Positions 47,086 to 56,868 of a DNA stretch of 64,000 nucleotides are shown here, in pieces. A model generated the notes under the pieces. It searched no databases and was not told where the DNA came from. It saw only the letters and a list, made by a program, of their open reading frames with translations. The stretch is taken from the NCBI RefSeq assembly GCF_000585335.1, contig NZ_KK073872.1, positions 3,339,283-3,403,282 on the forward strand, read 5' to 3'. This DNA comes from Cloacibacillus evryensis DSM 19522 (GTDB taxonomy: Bacteria; Synergistota; Synergistia; Synergistales; Synergistaceae). Numbering within the stretch: the stretch's first letter is position 1; the number at the start of each line of letters is the position of its first letter. The position numbers and the translations under genes were made by a program.

Positions 47086-49344
47086 TCAATCCGCCGGCAG
47101 GCTGTCCTTTAAATAAGGCCTCGTCACGGAGCTTGCGCAGGCGAGCATTTCCCGCGGCTCTCCGTGGAAGATCACTTTGCCGCCGGAGCCGCCGCCGCCT
47201 GGCCCCATCTCTATTATATAGTCAGCCTCTTTCATGACGTCGACGCTGTGCTCGACGAGAAACAGAGTGTTGCCGGCGTCGGTCATCTCGTCCCAGAGCT
47301 TCATCAGCGTCTTTATGTCGTCAAGGTGCAGTCCGTCGGTGGGCTCGTCGAGGATGAAGATGGAGCCCCGCAGCGCGAGATGCGAGGCGAGCTTGACCCG
47401 CTGCAGTTCGCCGCCGGAAAGGGTCGTCATCGACTGGTTGAGGTGGAGGTAGCCGAGGCCGACGCGCCGGAGCGAAAGGAGTTTTTCACAGAGCGGTTTG
47501 CCGGCGAAGAATTCCGCCGCTTCGTCCACGGTCATGTCCATCACTTCGGCGATGTTCTTCCCGTTATAAGTGTAGGCGAGCGCCTCTTTGGAGTAGCGCT
47601 TCCCGCGGCATAGGTCGCAGACCGTTTCGATGGAGTCCATAAAGGCCATGCCGGATACGATCGTGCCGGAGCCGCCGCAGGCGGGGCAGCCGCCCTTGGA
47701 GTTGAAGCTGAACCAAGCGGCGGCCACCTTATTTTCTTTCGCGAAGAGCGCGCGTATCTCGTCGGAGATGTCGAGGTATGTCGCGGGCGTGGAGCGGAGG
47801 TTGATGCCGATGTTTTTCTGCCCGATGAAGATAGTATCCTCGGGACAATCCCTCTGGAATGATTCCATCAGCGAGCTCTTGCCGGAGCCGGCGACGCCGG
47901 CGATCACCGTCATCACGCCGAGCGGCAGTTTGACGGTGACGTTTTTCAGGTTATGCAGCGAGGTCGGCCCCAGCGTGAACCAGCCGGTCGGCCGCCGCAG
48001 ATTCTCTTTGAGCGGGCTTTTCTTTTTCAGCAGGCGTCCGGTAAGGGTATCGGAGGCGAGAAGCTCTTCGTAGCCGCCCTCGAAAATGATGCGGCCGCCC
48101 GCGCTCCCGGCACCCGGCCCCATGTCGACGATATGGTCGGCGAGCTTGATGACTTCGCGGTGGTGCTCGACGATGAGCACGGTGTTGCCGTGATCCCGCA
48201 GCGCGCAGAGGGAATCTTTGAGAAGGCTGATGTCTTTGGGATGAAGGCCGACGCTCGGCTCGTCGAGGACGTAGGCCATGTCCGTCAGCGCCGAGTTGAT
48301 GTATTTGGCGATCTTGATCCGCTGTGCCTCGCCGCCGGAAAGGGTGCCGGTGCCGCGCGAGAGCGAAAGATAGCCGAGGCCGATCTGAACGAGCGCGCCG
48401 AGGCGGCGTCCGAGCTCGCGCTTGATGTCCGCCGCCATCGGGTCGCTTATCGAGGCGACGAACTCCATCGCCTCCGGTATGGCCATCGCCGTGACGTCGG
48501 CGATGTTTTTGCCGTTGATAAGGCAGCTGCGTACCTTTTCGTTGACGCGCGAGCCGCGGCAGTCGGGACATTCGTAGCTGCTGACCATCTTGTCGAGGAT
48601 GTGGCGGAAGCGTTTGCCCTCTTTTGTCGTGATGATGCTGCGGTACATGCGCGGGTATATCCCCTCGAACTTTGCGGACTTCGGCCAGTTGGCCGGCGGG
48701 TTTTTCAGCCTTATCTGCGGCGAATGGAGGAAGAGCTCCAGCTCCTCGGGGCTATAGTCCCTGATCTTCTTGTCGAGGTCGAAGAGGCCGCTGTAGGCGT
48801 AGCGCTTCCAGCGCCAGAGGCCGAGGCCGAAGGTGGGAAAGTGGATCGTGTCCTCGTCGTTGAGGCTTTTGTTGAAATCCACGAGCTTGTGGATGTCGAG
48901 ATCGTTGACGATGCCGAGGCCGTCGCAGCGCGGGCACTTTCCGGCCGGATGGTTGAACGAAAAGACATCGGAGTAGCCGATAAAGGGCCGGCCGACGCGT
49001 GAAAAGAGCAGGCGCAGGATCGAATAGATATCGGTGTAGGTGCCGACCGTCGAGCGTGTGTTGGCCGCCGGCTTTTTCTGGTCGATGACGATCGTCACCG
49101 GCAGGTTGGCGATGCGCTCCACCTCGGGGCGTCCGTATTTTGGCAGATACTGCTGCACGAAGCTTGGGAAGGTCTCGTTCAGCTCGCGCCGCGATTCCGC
49201 GGCGATGGTGTCAAGGCAGAGCGACGATTTCCCCGAGCCCGAGACGCCGGTGAACACGGTCACGACCTTTTTGGGGATCTTGACGGAGATGTTTTTGAGG
49301 TTGTTTTCAAAGGCGTTTGTTATTTCGATAAATTCATGAGCCAT
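47086..49344 (-). CDS. UvrA-like ABC excinuclease paralogue (short form)
   Basis: 752 residues against about 940 for canonical UvrA. Two ABC ATPase modules are present: the first Walker A is GVSGSGKS (33-40) and the second GVAGSGKSS in the middle, with signatures [13 protein letters not shown] and [13 protein letters not shown]. Zinc-finger CxxC pairs (CPRC, CPDC, CPAC, CDLC) remain. The shortening is in the region that binds UvrB in the full enzyme, so this is the UvrA2/drug-resistance type rather than the repair enzyme. The ATG at 49344 is preferred over the GTG 12 bases earlier, which overlaps the GGAG site. Confidence 0.85.
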   Translation of the reverse strand: MAHEFIEITNAFENNLKNISVKIPKKVVTVFTGVSGSGKSSLCLDTIAAESRRELNETFPSFVQQYLPKYGRPEVERIANLPVTIVIDQKKPAANTRSTVGTYTDIYSILRLLFSRVGRPFIGYSDVFSFNHPAGKCPRCDGLGIVNDLDIHKLVDFNKSLNDEDTIHFPTFGLGLWRWKRYAYSGLFDLDKKIRDYSPEELELFLHSPQIRLKNPPANWPKSAKFEGIYPRMYRSIITTKEGKRFRHILDKMVSSYECPDCRGSRVNEKVRSCLINGKNIADVTAMAIPEAMEFVASISDPMAADIKRELGRRLGALVQIGLGYLSLSRGTGTLSGGEAQRIKIAKYINSALTDMAYVLDEPSVGLHPKDISLLKDSLCALRDHGNTVLIVEHHREVIKLADHIVDMGPGAGSAGGRIIFEGGYEELLASDTLTGRLLKKKSPLKENLRRPTGWFTLGPTSLHNLKNVTVKLPLGVMTVIAGVAGSGKSSLMESFQRDCPEDTIFIGQKNIGINLRSTPATYLDISDEIRALFAKENKVAAAWFSFNSKGGCPACGGSGTIVSGMAFMDSIETVCDLCRGKRYSKEALAYTYNGKNIAEVMDMTVDEAAEFFAGKPLCEKLLSLRRVGLGYLHLNQSMTTLSGGELQRVKLASHLALRGSIFILDEPTDGLHLDDIKTLMKLWDEMTDAGNTLFLVEHSVDVMKEADYIIEMGPGGGGSGGKVIFHGEPREMLACASSVTRPYLKDSLPAD

Positions 49345-49538
49345 TCTATTTTCCACTCCATTTGCTGCCGAAAGATTGCGGCTCCCTGCGCCGCCGCGGA
49401 TCGCCGCGTTTGTCCGATAATCGGAGGCGAACTCTTGACATAGCTCGCATTAAATGTTCCAATATTCACTAAGGCGGATGACGCCTCCTTAATATAAAAC
49501 AGAAGAATAACATAACTCCTAAGGGGGAAAAAGACAAT

Positions 49539-50111
49539 ATGAAAATATTAGCGTTACAGGGCAGTCCTCGTCTGCGCGGAAACACGGCGATCCTGCTATC
49601 CCAGTTTGTAAACGGTGCCCGTGCCGCCGGCAGCGACGTTGAGGTGATAAACCTGCAGGAGCAGAGTATCCATCCCTGCGACGCGTGCGACATGTGCGAG
49701 TGCGGCGAGCGAGATTTTTGCGTATATAACGACTCGATGCGCGAGGTGATGAAAAAGATCAAAGAGGCCGACGCCCTGGTCTTCGCGACGCCGGTATGGT
49801 GGACGGGCGCCTCTACGCTCACCAAAATATTCCTTGACCGCCTTTACGGTTATAAGACGCGTAAATACTTTGAGGGCAAGGGCGTATTCCTCATCACGAC
49901 ATATTTTGACAACCACGCCCATGAACAGCCGCTTCCGGGCGCGGATATCGTCGGCTATGTGTTCCAGTCCGTGTCGGATTTCACCGGCATGGAATTTCTG
50001 GGCCATCTGCGCTCCGCGGTAACGGGGACCGTTTTGGAGAATACGTCGATACTCGATAAGGCGTTTACAGAGGGAAAGAAATTCGCGAAGGTGATAACTG
50101 CGGCGAAATAA
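49539..50111 (+). CDS. NAD(P)H-dependent FMN reductase/flavodoxin-like oxidoreductase
   Basis: 190 residues with the flavodoxin-like opening ILALQGSPRLRGNTAILLSQF (phosphate-binding loop for FMN) and ALVFATPVWWTGASTLTKIFLDRL. A cysteine cluster CDACDMCECGERDFC is typical of the iron-sulfur flavoprotein/NADPH-FMN-reductase branch in anaerobes. It is a single-gene unit, followed by a strong terminator. The physiological electron acceptor is unknown. Confidence 0.85.
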   Translation: MKILALQGSPRLRGNTAILLSQFVNGARAAGSDVEVINLQEQSIHPCDACDMCECGERDFCVYNDSMREVMKKIKEADALVFATPVWWTGASTLTKIFLDRLYGYKTRKYFEGKGVFLITTYFDNHAHEQPLPGADIVGYVFQSVSDFTGMEFLGHLRSAVTGTVLENTSILDKAFTEGKKFAKVITAAK

Positions 50112-50145
50112 AAATTTAATCTGAATTTAGAATGATTTAAAGTTC

Positions 50146-50186
50146 GTCCCCTTCGATTTTCTTAAAGATCGAAGGGGACTTTATTT
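50146..50186 (+). terminator. intrinsic terminator after the FMN reductase gene
   Basis: Perfect 12-bp arms GTCCCCTTCGAT (50146-50157) and ATCGAAGGGGAC (50168-50179) with a 10-base loop and a T-rich tail. Confidence 0.88.
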
Positions 50187-50491
50187 ATGAGATATTATTG
50201 TAAGGGTTTTATGCGGCCTAAACAAAAAATATCTTGCATAAAAAATAAATATAGGCTGTTTAGTGAGTTATTGAATAAAATTAAGCAGATTTTTGGGCGG
50301 TTATGATTGCATACATCTGGGCGTTTGGGTTATGATTCCTGATAAAACAACCGTCAATCAGAGGATTTATGCATATATCTGTAAGTGCAATTTGTGATTG
50401 CCTTAAAATATTAAGTAAAAACTAATAAAGTCGTTTTTTAAAATATTTTATTCAATAGATTGCGGCTATTATTTAGGTTTTTAGAATATTG

Positions 50492-50500
50492 TGATATAAT
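50492..50500 (+). promoter_or_regulatory. extended -10 promoter of the TAXI-TRAP operon
   Basis: TGATATAAT carries the TG dinucleotide of an extended -10 and a perfect TATAAT (50495-50500), 70 bases before the TAXI start. The -35 is weak, as is usual for this class. Confidence 0.6.
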
Positions 50501-50528
50501 CCCTTTGGAGCAAGGTGTTATATTTTAA

Positions 50529-50544
50529 TTGACCTTTTGGTCAA
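50529..50544. promoter_or_regulatory. palindrome upstream of TAXI binding protein
   Basis: TTGACCTTTTGGTCAA has 6-bp arms around TTTT. It lies between the -10 element and the ribosome site, so it is a candidate operator or 5' RNA hairpin. Confidence 0.45.
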
Positions 50545-50569
50545 AATATAAGAAAGTATGGTGATCTAC

Positions 50570-51577
50570 ATGAAGAAATTGGCGGTATTTTTACTTTTTG
50601 TTTCTCTGTTGGCCGTAACCTCGGCGCCCGCGGCGGCGGCTCCCACGCCGAAAGCGGGATGGCCCGCGCAGCTTAAGTTTATGGCCGGACCTCCCGGCGG
50701 CAACTGGTTCGCGCTTGGCAGCTCCCTGGCCGATATGTGGTCGAAAAACACGATATCAGTAACCAGCAGCACCGGCGGCGGCGTCTCGAATATCATCAAC
50801 GCCAACGGACATAAGGGCGATTTCGGCTTCTCCGTCACCTCGCTCCTCGGCGCGGCCATCAAGGGAGAACAGGACTTCATGGGCCGCCCCGCGAAAAACG
50901 CGGCGATCCTCGCGAACCTTTACACCCAGTACACCTACTTTATTATGCGTAAGGATTTTGCCGCAAAGAACAAGATAACGAAGCTCGGCGATATCTTTGA
51001 TAAAAAGATCCCCGTCAAGATGGCAACTCTGAAGCCGGGCACCTCTTCGGAATTCGTCGTGAAGTCGCTCTTCATGAAGGGCTATGGCGTGACCTATAAA
51101 GACATCAAGAAGATGGGCGGCTCGATGGAATTTGCCTCATACGAGGGCGGAGCCGACCTCATCGCCGACGGACATATCGACCTCTTTATCTTTTCTGTGG
51201 GCAAGATCGCTTCGATCGTCATGAACATTGAAAGCAAGGCCGACATCGTCTGCCTCCCCGTTGACGACAGCGCGCTCAAGGCGCTTGCCGACGCCTACGG
51301 CACGGTCACCTTCACGATCGAGCCCGGCACCTATAAGAGCGTTAAGAAGCCCGTCAAGACCGTCGGCGACTATACCTGCATCGTCGTCCGCAATGACATT
51401 CCCGATTCGCTCGCCTACGACCTCTGCAAGTCCCTCTGGGAAAACAAGGCGAACCTCGCGAAGGCTGTGAAGGACATCGACGAACTGACGCCGCAGATCG
51501 CGGTGCCGAATGGCGTCCCGACACAGGCCGGCGCGCTGAAGTTCTGGAAAGAACAGCAGGCCAAGACGAAAAAGTAA
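50570..51577 (+). CDS. TAXI family TRAP transporter solute-binding protein
   Basis: 335 residues. Signal peptide with cleavage near APAAAA-PTPKAG, then LKFMAGPPGGNWFALGSSLADMW and STGGGVSNIINANGHKGDFGFS, typical of TAXI proteins. The ATG at 50570 is used because GGTGA lies 6 bases upstream and it begins the signal peptide; an ATG at 50558 would add four residues. It pairs with the fused permease that follows after 147 bases. Confidence 0.9.
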   Translation: MKKLAVFLLFVSLLAVTSAPAAAAPTPKAGWPAQLKFMAGPPGGNWFALGSSLADMWSKNTISVTSSTGGGVSNIINANGHKGDFGFSVTSLLGAAIKGEQDFMGRPAKNAAILANLYTQYTYFIMRKDFAAKNKITKLGDIFDKKIPVKMATLKPGTSSEFVVKSLFMKGYGVTYKDIKKMGGSMEFASYEGGADLIADGHIDLFIFSVGKIASIVMNIESKADIVCLPVDDSALKALADAYGTVTFTIEPGTYKSVKKPVKTVGDYTCIVVRNDIPDSLAYDLCKSLWENKANLAKAVKDIDELTPQIAVPNGVPTQAGALKFWKEQQAKTKK

Positions 51578-51724
51578 CGCCCCGGCGCGAACCTTTCTCT
51601 GAAGCGGAGGGGGCATCCCCTCTGCTTCTCTTCCCTCATTTTTATGAACCATAGACGGCGTTTCCCGCCGTTATTCGATCTGATGCCGGACAGCCCATCA
51701 TGTTTAGGCCAGGAGTGTGTATAA

Positions 51725-53602
51725 ATGCGAAAATTAAGCGGATCAAGTCAGAAATTTATGTACGTCTATTTTGTGGTTATAGGCCTCTTTCATCTCTATA
51801 CCTCCGTTTTTGGAGCCTATGAATCCTACCTCCAGAAAAATATCCACCTCGGGCTCGTCCTCCCGACGGCCTTTTTCCTCTTCCCGATGTTCAAGAAGGC
51901 CCCGATGGACCGGGTCCCCCTCTATGACTGGGCGCTGGGGGCCATCTCCGCGATCCCCTCTATCTATGTCATCCTCAACTATGATGAAATCGTCATGCGT
52001 ATCCAGCAGGTCGACCCGCTGACGGCGGCCCAGTTCTGGTGCGGTATACTTCTTTTCGTGCTGCTTCTCGAGGGCACGCGCCGCGTGGTCGGGCTTCCCC
52101 TTACGATCATCGCCTTCCTTTTCGCGGCATACATGTATTTCGGACAGTCTCTGCCCGGCATCATGAAGGGGCTTTCATTCTCCATGTCCGAAGTGGTCGA
52201 ACAGGTCTATCTCACCGATGAGGGAATATTCTCCATGCCTCTCGGCGTCTCCGCGACTCTGGTCGCCGCCTTCCTCATCTTTGGCGGCTTTCTTGAAAAA
52301 TGCGGCACCGGCCCCTATTTTATGGAGGTGGCGCAGGCCTTTACCGGCACGGCTCCCGGCGGCCCGGCCAACATCGCCGTCATGAGCTCCTGCCTCTTTG
52401 GCTCGATCTCCGGCTCCGCGGTCGCAAATGTCTACGGCACCGGCACCTTCACCATACCGCTTATGAAAAAGATCGGCTATCCCGCGCACTTTGCGGGGGC
52501 GGTCGAGGCGGTCGCGAGCTCCGGCGGCCAGATAATGCCGCCGGTCATGGGCGCGGGGGCCTTCCTTATGGCCTCCTTCCTCGGCGTTCCCTTCGTCGAC
52601 ATCATCATCGCGGCGATCACTCCGGCGATCATCTACTACGCGGCGGTCTTCCTCATGATCCGCCTCGAGGCGATGAAGCGCGGGCTCAGGGGGCTCTCTC
52701 CCGAGGAGCTGCCGGATAAGAGACAGGTGCTGAAAAAGGCCTACCTTTTCCTGCCGATCATCGGCCTTGTCTACTTCCTCTTCGTCGGGATGACGCCGAT
52801 GCGCGCCGCGGCGATCGGAGTCGTCATCTCCTGGCTCGTTTCACTGCCGCAGCCCGATAAGCGCATGGGGCCGAAGGCGGTGATCGACGCCATTTACGGC
52901 GGCGTCAAGAATATCACCCTCGTCTGTGTCGCCTGCGCGACGGCGGGGATAGTCCTTGCCTCCGTATCCCTGACCGGCGTCGGCGTCAAGCTTGTCGGCC
53001 TTGTGCTGGCCTTTACGAGCGGCATTCCTCTTCTCGCGCTCTTCCTCGTCATGATAGTATCGCTCATCCTCGGCATGGGGCTTCCGACGACGGGCGCCTA
53101 CATCCTCGCCTCGGCGCTCGGCGTTCCTATCCTCACAAAACTTGGCTTCCCGGCGATCTCGGCGCACATGTTTGTCTTCTACTACGCGATAATCTCGAAC
53201 ATCACGCCGCCTGTCGCCCTCGCGGCGTACGCGGCGGCTTCGATCGCGGGTTCCGAGCCTAACAAGACGGGCTTCACCGCATGCAAGCTCGGCTTCCTCG
53301 CCTTCGTGACCCCGTTTGCCTTCTGTTACGATCCGGGGATACTTTTGCAGGGCTCGATGGCGACGAACCTTTACGGCATCCTCGCCTGCGTCGTCGCCTG
53401 CTTCGGCTTTGGCTTCGCGATGATGGGATACCTGAACAGGAACCTCGTCCTCTGGGAGAGGCTGGTATTTGTCGTCTTCGCCGTCATGGGGCTCTCCCCG
53501 AGCCGCCTGATCACCACGGTCGGCGCCGTCGGCGTGATCGTGACCTGGATAATTTTATTGAAGATGGGAAAGAAAGAGGGCCAGACTCCGGCGGCGGCAT
53601 AG
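51725..53602 (+). CDS. TRAP transporter fused permease (4TM/12TM, TAXI type)
   Basis: 625-residue fused DctQM permease with many helices and motifs GSISGSAVANVYGTGTFTIPLMKK, SGGQIMPPVMGAGAFLMASF and LGMGLPTTGAYILASAL. It forms a sodium-driven importer with the TAXI protein. AGGAG stands 10 bases before the ATG. It is paralogous to the permease at 5703-7559 but much more GC-rich, so the two systems have different histories or substrates. Confidence 0.92.
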   Translation: MRKLSGSSQKFMYVYFVVIGLFHLYTSVFGAYESYLQKNIHLGLVLPTAFFLFPMFKKAPMDRVPLYDWALGAISAIPSIYVILNYDEIVMRIQQVDPLTAAQFWCGILLFVLLLEGTRRVVGLPLTIIAFLFAAYMYFGQSLPGIMKGLSFSMSEVVEQVYLTDEGIFSMPLGVSATLVAAFLIFGGFLEKCGTGPYFMEVAQAFTGTAPGGPANIAVMSSCLFGSISGSAVANVYGTGTFTIPLMKKIGYPAHFAGAVEAVASSGGQIMPPVMGAGAFLMASFLGVPFVDIIIAAITPAIIYYAAVFLMIRLEAMKRGLRGLSPEELPDKRQVLKKAYLFLPIIGLVYFLFVGMTPMRAAAIGVVISWLVSLPQPDKRMGPKAVIDAIYGGVKNITLVCVACATAGIVLASVSLTGVGVKLVGLVLAFTSGIPLLALFLVMIVSLILGMGLPTTGAYILASALGVPILTKLGFPAISAHMFVFYYAIISNITPPVALAAYAAASIAGSEPNKTGFTACKLGFLAFVTPFAFCYDPGILLQGSMATNLYGILACVVACFGFGFAMMGYLNRNLVLWERLVFVVFAVMGLSPSRLITTVGAVGVIVTWIILLKMGKKEGQTPAAA

Positions 53603-53655
53603 ACCCTTTCTCCTTTGAAAAGACAACGATAAAGACGGCGGGCCCGTGCGGCCCG

Positions 53656-54255
53656 CTATCTTCTTAGGAAAAACCAATAATCGCCGCTAAGTTCCTTTAT
53701 TTCAAAGGGGCCGTGCCTTGAACAGAGGGAGAGCAGAGCGCGGTTTGAAAAATCGGCCGCGATCACGTCCTCGCTCCGCAGCAGCCCCTTATTGAAATGT
53801 GCCATCGCCGCCAGCACGGAGGCGCAGCGCCTCGCCCACGGCGCCACGCCGCAGCCGAGAACGTAGGTTATCCGCCGCCCCTCGTCAAGGAGGCCCGAGA
53901 GCGTGTGCTTGATCTCACGCAGAGGGGGCGTTTCGCCGGCGGCCTCCCCGTAGCTGAAAATCGCGCGGAAGAGCGCGCCGTTCTCGTCGCGCAGCCTGCG
54001 GTAATCGACCATGTACTCATAAGCGGCAAGCCTGCCGCCGGCGGTCGCCCCAAAAAGCCCCTTCTGCGCCGCGCAGTATGCGAGAGTCCTTTCAATACGG
54101 ACGCGCATCAGCGATATCATCTCCGCGCGTGAATAACCTTGATATAGAAGGGCGTAATAAGAGTTGTCGGCCATACAGAGGGCCGCCAACGCCGCCGCTT
54201 CCGCCGCCTTCTCCGGCGCGAGCGCCTCCACGCCGGTCCTTTTTGCATCTTTCAT
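53656..54255 (-). CDS. uncharacterised protein, possibly GNAT-like
   Basis: 199 residues, not recognised with confidence. It is alpha/beta with segments such as GLFGATAGGRLAAYEYMVDYRRLRDEN and AAMAHFNKGLLRSEDVIAADFSNRALLSL, loosely recalling an acetyltransferase fold, but no acetyl-CoA loop is certain. I use the ATG at 54255; the frame is open 30 bases further. It is convergent with the TRAP permease and has no operon partner. Confidence 0.5.
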   Translation of the reverse strand: MKDAKRTGVEALAPEKAAEAAALAALCMADNSYYALLYQGYSRAEMISLMRVRIERTLAYCAAQKGLFGATAGGRLAAYEYMVDYRRLRDENGALFRAIFSYGEAAGETPPLREIKHTLSGLLDEGRRITYVLGCGVAPWARRCASVLAAMAHFNKGLLRSEDVIAADFSNRALLSLCSRHGPFEIKELSGDYWFFLRR

Positions 54256-54407
54256 CCTCGCCGGGCTCCTCTCTGTTGTTTTCAAAAATATTTTAAGTTA
54301 TTGGACTATAAAAAGCGAGGCTTGCCAATTATCCGTAAAGCCTATAAAATGTCAGCTATGAAGAAGATGATCGTTCCGACTTCCGCCAATAAATCATGTT
54401 GTTGCTG

Positions 54408-54432
54408 TACGGTTTTTCATCCAAAAACCGTA
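54408..54432 (+). promoter_or_regulatory. hairpin in the cysE leader region
   Basis: Perfect 10-bp arms TACGGTTTTT and AAAAACCGTA with a 5-base loop. It stands 75 bases upstream of the second hairpin of the cysE leader. Confidence 0.4.
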
Positions 54433-54506
54433 TGGCCGGCGCGGCTGTACGCATAGAGCCGCGGGCGAGTATCTTTCTACCTTATATAAATTATAGATAT
54501 ACCAAA

Positions 54507-54537
54507 GGGCCTGTCGCGAGACAGGCCCTTTTTTATC
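54507..54537 (+). terminator. terminator-like hairpin in the cysE leader
   Basis: AGGGCCTGTC and GACAGGCCCT form a perfect 10-bp stem around a GCGA loop, followed by six Ts, only 19 bases before the cysE start codon. It is a textbook intrinsic terminator placed in the leader, so it could be an attenuator. It could instead end a short upstream transcript. Confidence 0.6.
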
Positions 54538-54555
54538 ATCCGGGAGGGAATTTGA

Positions 54556-55272
54556 ATGGGGATATGGAGAAACATACAAAGTGACTATACGGCTGCGAGG
54601 CGGAATGATCCGGCGATTCCCGCGGGATTCCGCGGTTTTCTTGAGGTGGTATTCTGTACGCCTGGTTTTCTCGCGATAACCGCGCACCGCGGCATCCACT
54701 ACCTTCACACGCGCTGGCGCGTCCCCGTGCTGCCGCGCTTTATCTCGCTGATCGTGCGCTGGTGGACGGGGATAGAGATCCATCCCGCGGCACAGATAGG
54801 CGAAGGGTTTTTTATCGACCACGGCGCCGGCGTCGTTATCGGCGAGACGACGATCGTCGGCAAAAACGTCACCCTTTACCAGGGAGTCACCCTCGGCGGC
54901 ACCGGCAACGAAAAGAGCCATAAACGCCATCCGACCCTCGGCGACAACGTCTTTGTCGGCAGCGGGGCAAAAATACTCGGGCCGATCGTCGTCGGCTCAA
55001 ACTCACGCATCGGCGCCAACAGCGTCGTGCTGAAAAACGTCCCGGAGAACGCCACCGTCACCGGTATGCGGGCGCGTATCGTCAAGGTCGGCGGCAGGCC
55101 GGTCAGCAGCGCGGGGGCGGCGCTTTCGCCCGAAGAGCTGCTGGCGCGCATCATTCGCCTGGAAGAGGAGCTGTACTACCTCCAGCGTGAATTTAAACAG
55201 TGCCGCGGGGATGAGGTCGAAGAAGAGACGGAAATTTCGGATGAGCTGGAGATTGAGGTGTCCCACAAGTAA
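54556..55272 (+). CDS. cysE: serine O-acetyltransferase
   Basis: 238 residues. A short N-terminal helical domain precedes the left-handed beta helix of hexapeptide repeats. Catalytic and substrate motifs are visible: DHGAGVVIGET, VTLYQGVTLGGTGNE and KRHPTLGDNVFVGSGAKILGPI. It acetylates serine to O-acetylserine for cysteine synthesis. It is the short EpsC-like form with an acidic tail after the repeat domain, possibly for cysteine synthase binding. GGGAGGG precedes the ATG. A terminator-like hairpin in its leader suggests attenuation control. Confidence 0.93.
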   Translation: MGIWRNIQSDYTAARRNDPAIPAGFRGFLEVVFCTPGFLAITAHRGIHYLHTRWRVPVLPRFISLIVRWWTGIEIHPAAQIGEGFFIDHGAGVVIGETTIVGKNVTLYQGVTLGGTGNEKSHKRHPTLGDNVFVGSGAKILGPIVVGSNSRIGANSVVLKNVPENATVTGMRARIVKVGGRPVSSAGAALSPEELLARIIRLEEELYYLQREFKQCRGDEVEEETEISDELEIEVSHK

Positions 55273-55386
55273 GGAGCGGTACTCCCGAAAAAACTGATAA
55301 TCATCTCTGATATATCAAAATAAGTGCTCATTTTATGATAGTGTGATATTTCTGAAAGAGATATAGCGTGTTGTTAACGTTAAAAT

Positions 55387-55435
55387 GATCCTCCCGCATG
55401 ATAAGGCCTTCTTTATTGCGGCGAGGATCTTTTTC
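55387..55435 (+). terminator. terminator downstream of cysE
   Basis: GATCCTC-CCGC (55387-55397) pairs with GCGG-C-GAGGATC (55418-55429), with one unpaired C, and is followed by five Ts. The rest of 55436-55730 shows no gene. Confidence 0.6.
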
Positions 55436-55734
55436 TTGCCGCGGGATTGTTTTTTGTAAGCAACGACCCATTGTTTAATCGGTGGTCGTTTCTGTGATCA
55501 AGATTTTAATAAATATAAAGGCAAGGGGGTTGTTCCAAAGTACACAGAACAAAACATAATTATTTTAGATTCAATAAAACTATAGAAATATCTGGTTGAT
55601 GCAACATTGTTGATTTTTTGAGAAAAATATTCTAACGTTGACACAATTGCTCTTCTGATATATCTTGTATTCAATAAAACCGCCACATAATTTTACATAA
55701 ATGTATATAGGTATAAGCACCGTATAGGCTTTTT

Positions 55735-55750
55735 CGGCCAAATTTGGCCG
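55735..55750. promoter_or_regulatory. 16-bp perfect palindrome upstream of dctP-like gene
   Basis: CGGCCAAATTTGGCCG is a perfect palindrome 42 bp before the start codon of the TRAP binding protein. It is likely an operator for a dimeric regulator encoded elsewhere. Confidence 0.6.
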
Positions 55751-55791
55751 TATTTAATAAAAAGCAGAATTTGAAGGGAGAGGTACCAGTA

Positions 55792-56793
55792 ATGAAGAAG
55801 TTTGCAATACTCATGACAGCAGTCATCGTATCCGCCATGATGGCGACGGCGGCAATGGCGGCGGAACAGATCACATTACGTTTTGCCGGTCAGCAGCCCA
55901 CAGAGCATCTTTGCACAAAGATGATGCGCGATTTCGCGAAAGAGATCGAGCAGAAGACGAAGGGCCGCGTCAAAATCACAGTATTCCCCGCAAACCAGCT
56001 CGGCAGCTATGAGCTCGTCATGGAAGAGCTTATCCGCGGCACGGTAGACATGTCTGTGACATCGTTCGCCAGCGGCTTTGACCCCCGTTTCGACGTTATC
56101 TACACGAACGGCATCGTCAGCAGCTATGCCGAAGCCAAGAAAGTCTTCACTCCCGGCGCCTGGCTCCCCAACAAACTCGTCGAACTCGGCAAACCCCTCG
56201 GCGTCAACGTCCTCGGCTCCTATGTCGAAGGCATGATCGGCATCGCCTCCACGAAGCCGCTTAAAGAACCCCTCAACCCGAAGGTCGACAAGGGCGTCCT
56301 CGTCCGCGTCGCCAACATGGACGTTTACAACCTCGGCGCGAAGGCTATGGGCTTCCGCACGATCACCATTCCCTGGGCCGACATCTATCAGTCGCTCCAG
56401 ACCGGCGTCTGCGACGCGGTCGACGGCATGTCCACAGCCGCCGCTTACACGACGCTGGGCGACGTTATGAAGTACTGGTACGCCACAAACTACTCTTTCG
56501 AGTACCTCCCGCTGATGGTCAGCGAAAAGGCGTGGAAGAAGCTCTCCCCCGAAGATCAGAAGATTTTCAGGGAAGCCGCGAAAAACTTCACCCTCAAATC
56601 GATCAGCACCGCCGAGTCTGAAGATACGAAATACATGAAGCTGATGGAGAAGAAGGGCATCAAGGTCCACAAGTATTCGGCGAAGGAACTCAAGCCCATC
56701 AAAGACGCCTGCGTCGGTATCTGGGACGAGCTCGGCAAGAGGGGACTTACTCCCGAACTCATGAAGGGACTCAGAGAGAACCTCGGCAAATAA
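55792..56793 (+). CDS. DctP-type TRAP solute-binding protein, orphan
   Basis: 333 residues from the ATG at 55792 (GAAGGGAGAGG about 8 bases upstream); an upstream in-frame ATG-like start is not needed. Signal peptide ends near MAAE. The mature protein has the DctP pattern: LRFAGQQPTEHLCTKMMRDFAKEIEQKTKGRVKITVFPANQLG, and the arginine in VRVANMDVY that binds carboxylates. No DctQ or DctM gene is adjacent, and a terminator follows directly, so it must use a permease encoded elsewhere or serve as a sensor. Confidence 0.9.
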   Translation: MKKFAILMTAVIVSAMMATAAMAAEQITLRFAGQQPTEHLCTKMMRDFAKEIEQKTKGRVKITVFPANQLGSYELVMEELIRGTVDMSVTSFASGFDPRFDVIYTNGIVSSYAEAKKVFTPGAWLPNKLVELGKPLGVNVLGSYVEGMIGIASTKPLKEPLNPKVDKGVLVRVANMDVYNLGAKAMGFRTITIPWADIYQSLQTGVCDAVDGMSTAAAYTTLGDVMKYWYATNYSFEYLPLMVSEKAWKKLSPEDQKIFREAAKNFTLKSISTAESEDTKYMKLMEKKGIKVHKYSAKELKPIKDACVGIWDELGKRGLTPELMKGLRENLGK

Positions 56794-56827
56794 AATTTCC
56801 GCGGCGCTTTTAATTTAAAAAGACGAT

Positions 56828-56868
56828 AAAGGCCGGATAAGGGGCGTTTTGCCCTTTATCCGGCCTTT
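56828..56868 (+). terminator. intrinsic terminator after the orphan dctP-like gene
   Basis: AAGGCCGGATAAGGGGC and GCCCTTTATCCGGCCTT pair around GTTTT with almost no mismatch. It is followed by TTCA rather than a long T run, but symmetry and position fit a terminator. Confidence 0.75.

Larger units (their letters stand above)
50187..50557. other. AT-rich gene-free region with promoter for the second TAXI-TRAP operon
   Basis: No gene is seen. The last 65 bases hold an extended -10 promoter and a palindrome, listed separately. The rest is AT-rich with no clear structure. Confidence 0.5.

Noticed and set aside
54286-54555. T-box leader before cysE
   Set aside because: The conserved T-box sequence and specifier-loop layout were not found; only hairpins are evident.
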